A stretch of 13,711 nt of DNA from Vicinamibacteria bacterium (GTDB lineage Bacteria; Acidobacteriota; Vicinamibacteria; Vicinamibacterales; 2-12-FULL-66-21): positions 1 through 13,711 of the forward strand of contig JAICSD010000064.1 of assembly GCA_025937075.1 (NCBI GenBank). Direction: 5' to 3'. Made by a program: the position numbers and the translations under genes. Position 1 is the first letter of the stretch. Each line of letters opens with the position of its first letter. The notes below the pieces were generated by a model that saw nothing but the letters and a program-made list of their open reading frames with translations, did no database searches and had not been told where the DNA came from. Of this stretch, positions 12,325 through 13,711 are shown one piece after another.

Positions 12325-13711
12325 TCACTCCTGCCGCAGCGCCAGGATCGGATCCGTGCGCGCCGCGCGGCGAGCCGGCCACAAGCACGCCTGCAGGCCG
12401 GCCGCCAGGACGATCACGGAGACGATCAAGAAGGCAATCGGATCGAACGGCGAGATGTTCCAGACCTGTCGCGCGAGCAGACGCGCGGCGACAATGCTCG
12501 CGACCAGACCGAACAGGAGACCGATCCCAAGCAGCTGCGATCCGCGAAGGATCACCATCCGGACGATCGTGCCGCGATGTGCGCCGAGCGCCAGGCGGAC
12601 ACCAATCTCGTGCTGCTGCTGCGCGACGGCGTTCGACATCACGCCGTACACGCCGATGACCGCGAGGACGATCCCCACGATCGCGAAAATCGACAGCAGC
12701 GCAAGATTGAAGCGCGGCGTGGCGTAGGCCTCGGTACGCAGCATATCCTCCAGCGTCTGCACCGAGGTCACCGGCTGGTTGGGGTCCAGCGCATAGACCT
12801 GACTCACGAGCGCACGTGTGACGCCCGCGGGATCCATTTGCGTGCGAACCGCGATCCGTTCGGGCATCCCGGTGACCGTGAACGGCAGATACAGCTCGGG
12901 CATCACCGGATGCGCGAGGCCATCGTTGGGTGTGTCGCGGACGACCCCCACGACGCGGAACGCGTCGTTCTCGAGAGAGAACGGCGGCTGTCGAAGCCGC
13001 GGCAGCCGGATCGTCAGGCCGAGCGGTTCGCGTCCTTCCAGCCGGGAACGCACGAACCGTTCGTTGACGAGCGCCACTCTCTGTGTACCGTCGACATCGG
13101 CGCGCGTGAGCAAACGGCCCGAGTCGAGATGGATACCGAGCGTCTCGAAGTAGCCGTCATTGACCTGTTGAACCACGACAGGATCCGTCCTCGGGGACAT
13201 GCCGGCGACATCCACGGCTGCCCACATGTTTCCGAGCGGATGCAGGCCGGTGTTGAGCCCCACGGCCGCGACACCCGGGACGGCCGCGAGGCTCGGCAGC
13301 AGATTCTCGAAAAACGCGATCCGCCGCGGCGCATCCGGGTACCGCTGCGGCGGCAGCGGCACGCGGAAGGTGACGATGCGCTCTGGAGATGCGCCGAGCT
13401 CCATGTGCGTCATCGCGACGAACGTGCGCACGAGCAGGCTCGATCCGGCGAGCAGCACGAACGCGAGCGCCACTTCGGCAACGACCAGGGCCTTGCGCAC
13501 GAGGGCCTGGCTGGAGCTGCCGGACAGTCCGCGTCCTGCCTCGCGCAGCGCCGACGTCAGATCGCGGCGCGCGCCGTGCAGCGCAGGCGCCAGGCCGAAG
13601 ACGATGCTGGTCACGGCGGACACGATCAGCGTGAACAACAGGACCGAGCGGTTCAGGACGATCTCCGATTCGTCGGGAATCGTGTTTGGCGGCACGATTG
13701 CGAGAATAGCC
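12325..13711 (-). CDS. MacB/FtsX-type permease, acidobacterial duplicated orphan permease (ADOP) type, C-terminal part
   Basis: The frame is open to the window edge, so the N-terminal part lies outside; the GTG at 13695 is an internal valine, not a start. The visible 462 residues comprise a membrane helix (RSVLLFTLIVSAVTSIVFGLAP), the LxxALREAGRGLSGSS linker, another helix (VAEVALAFVLLAGSSLLVRT), a periplasmic MacB-like domain of about 220 residues (GYFETLGIHLDSGRLLTRAD, RVVGVVRDTPNDGL), and the C-terminal FtsX domain with three helices. The last of these contains IGVYGVMSNAVAQQQHEIGVRLALGAHR and ends LWPARRAARTDPILALRQE. This two-FtsX layout without its own ATPase is typical of ADOP permeases, which are greatly expanded in Acidobacteriota. 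A role in lipid, peptide or drug export is inferred. The gene converges on the small ORFs and seems unrelated to the sugar locus. Confidence 0.9.
   Translation of the reverse strand, partial: AILAIVPPNTIPDESEIVLNRSVLLFTLIVSAVTSIVFGLAPALHGARRDLTSALREAGRGLSGSSSQALVRKALVVAEVALAFVLLAGSSLLVRTFVAMTHMELGASPERIVTFRVPLPPQRYPDAPRRIAFFENLLPSLAAVPGVAAVGLNTGLHPLGNMWAAVDVAGMSPRTDPVVVQQVNDGYFETLGIHLDSGRLLTRADVDGTQRVALVNERFVRSRLEGREPLGLTIRLPRLRQPPFSLENDAFRVVGVVRDTPNDGLAHPVMPELYLPFTVTGMPERIAVRTQMDPAGVTRALVSQVYALDPNQPVTSVQTLEDMLRTEAYATPRFNLALLSIFAIVGIVLAVIGVYGVMSNAVAQQQHEIGVRLALGAHRGTIVRMVILRGSQLLGIGLLFGLVASIVAARLLARQVWNISPFDPIAFLIVSVIVLAAGLQACLWPARRAARTDPILALRQE

Noticed and set aside
12325..13695. Complete permease starting at GTG 13695
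   Set aside because: The frame continues to the window edge with typical ADOP sequence (AILAIVPPNTIPDE), so 13695 is an internal valine and the gene is truncated by the window.

Overview
The window is GC-rich, densely coded bacterial DNA. Three gene types together suggest an Acidobacteriota genome, probably of the Vicinamibacteria type: an Oar-like TonB-dependent receptor with an N-terminal carboxypeptidase-regulatory-like domain, twin-arginine 'RRDFL/RRQAL' secreted enzymes, and a permease of the acidobacterial duplicated-orphan (ADOP/MacB-FtsX) type. This placement is an inference from gene content; no rRNA or marker gene is present.

Layout from left to right: a 3'-truncated TonB-dependent receptor (minus, 1-1506) lies divergent to a GntR/FCD regulator (plus, 1646-2326). 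A secreted DUF1080 (3-keto-disaccharide hydrolase-like) protein (minus, 2412-3191) lies divergent to a tight plus-strand operon: a DUF6807/PmoA-like secreted protein (3324-4379), an M24 peptidase-fold protein without most of its metal ligands (4388-5521), and a Tat-signal UxuA-like mannonate dehydratase (GTG start, 5518-6633). A Tat-signal cupin (minus, 6614-7066) overlaps the end of that operon and lies divergent to a second plus-strand operon: a DapA-family aldolase or lyase (7162-8094) and an IlvD/Edd sugar-acid dehydratase (TTG start, 8091-9818). A block of inverted and 29-nt tandem repeats (9821-9957) separates this from an exported SMP-30/gluconolactonase-like lactonase (minus, 9960-11000). 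After that come a heptad-repeat coiled-coil protein (minus, 11172-11540), two small overlapping hypothetical ORFs (plus, 11711-12105), and the C-terminal half of the ADOP-type permease (minus, 12325-13711, cut by the window edge).

Read together, positions 1 to 11000 look like a carbohydrate and sugar-acid utilisation locus. Substrate would enter through the receptor and be processed by exported proteins (DUF1080, DUF6807, cupin, lactonase). The resulting aldonates or uronate-derived acids would be dehydrated (UxuA-like and IlvD/Edd) to 2-keto-3-deoxy acids, then cleaved or dehydrated by the DapA-family enzyme, with control by the GntR/FCD regulator. The exact sugar cannot be read from the sequence. 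Several divergent promoter regions hold clear palindromes (1594-1606, 3280-3297, 7088-7108, 11003-11019). The most unusual items are the metal-ligand-depleted M24 protein, the intergenic repeat block, and the palindrome that occupies the expected ribosome-binding site of the lactonase. I found no sign of a defence system, CRISPR array, phage or transposase.
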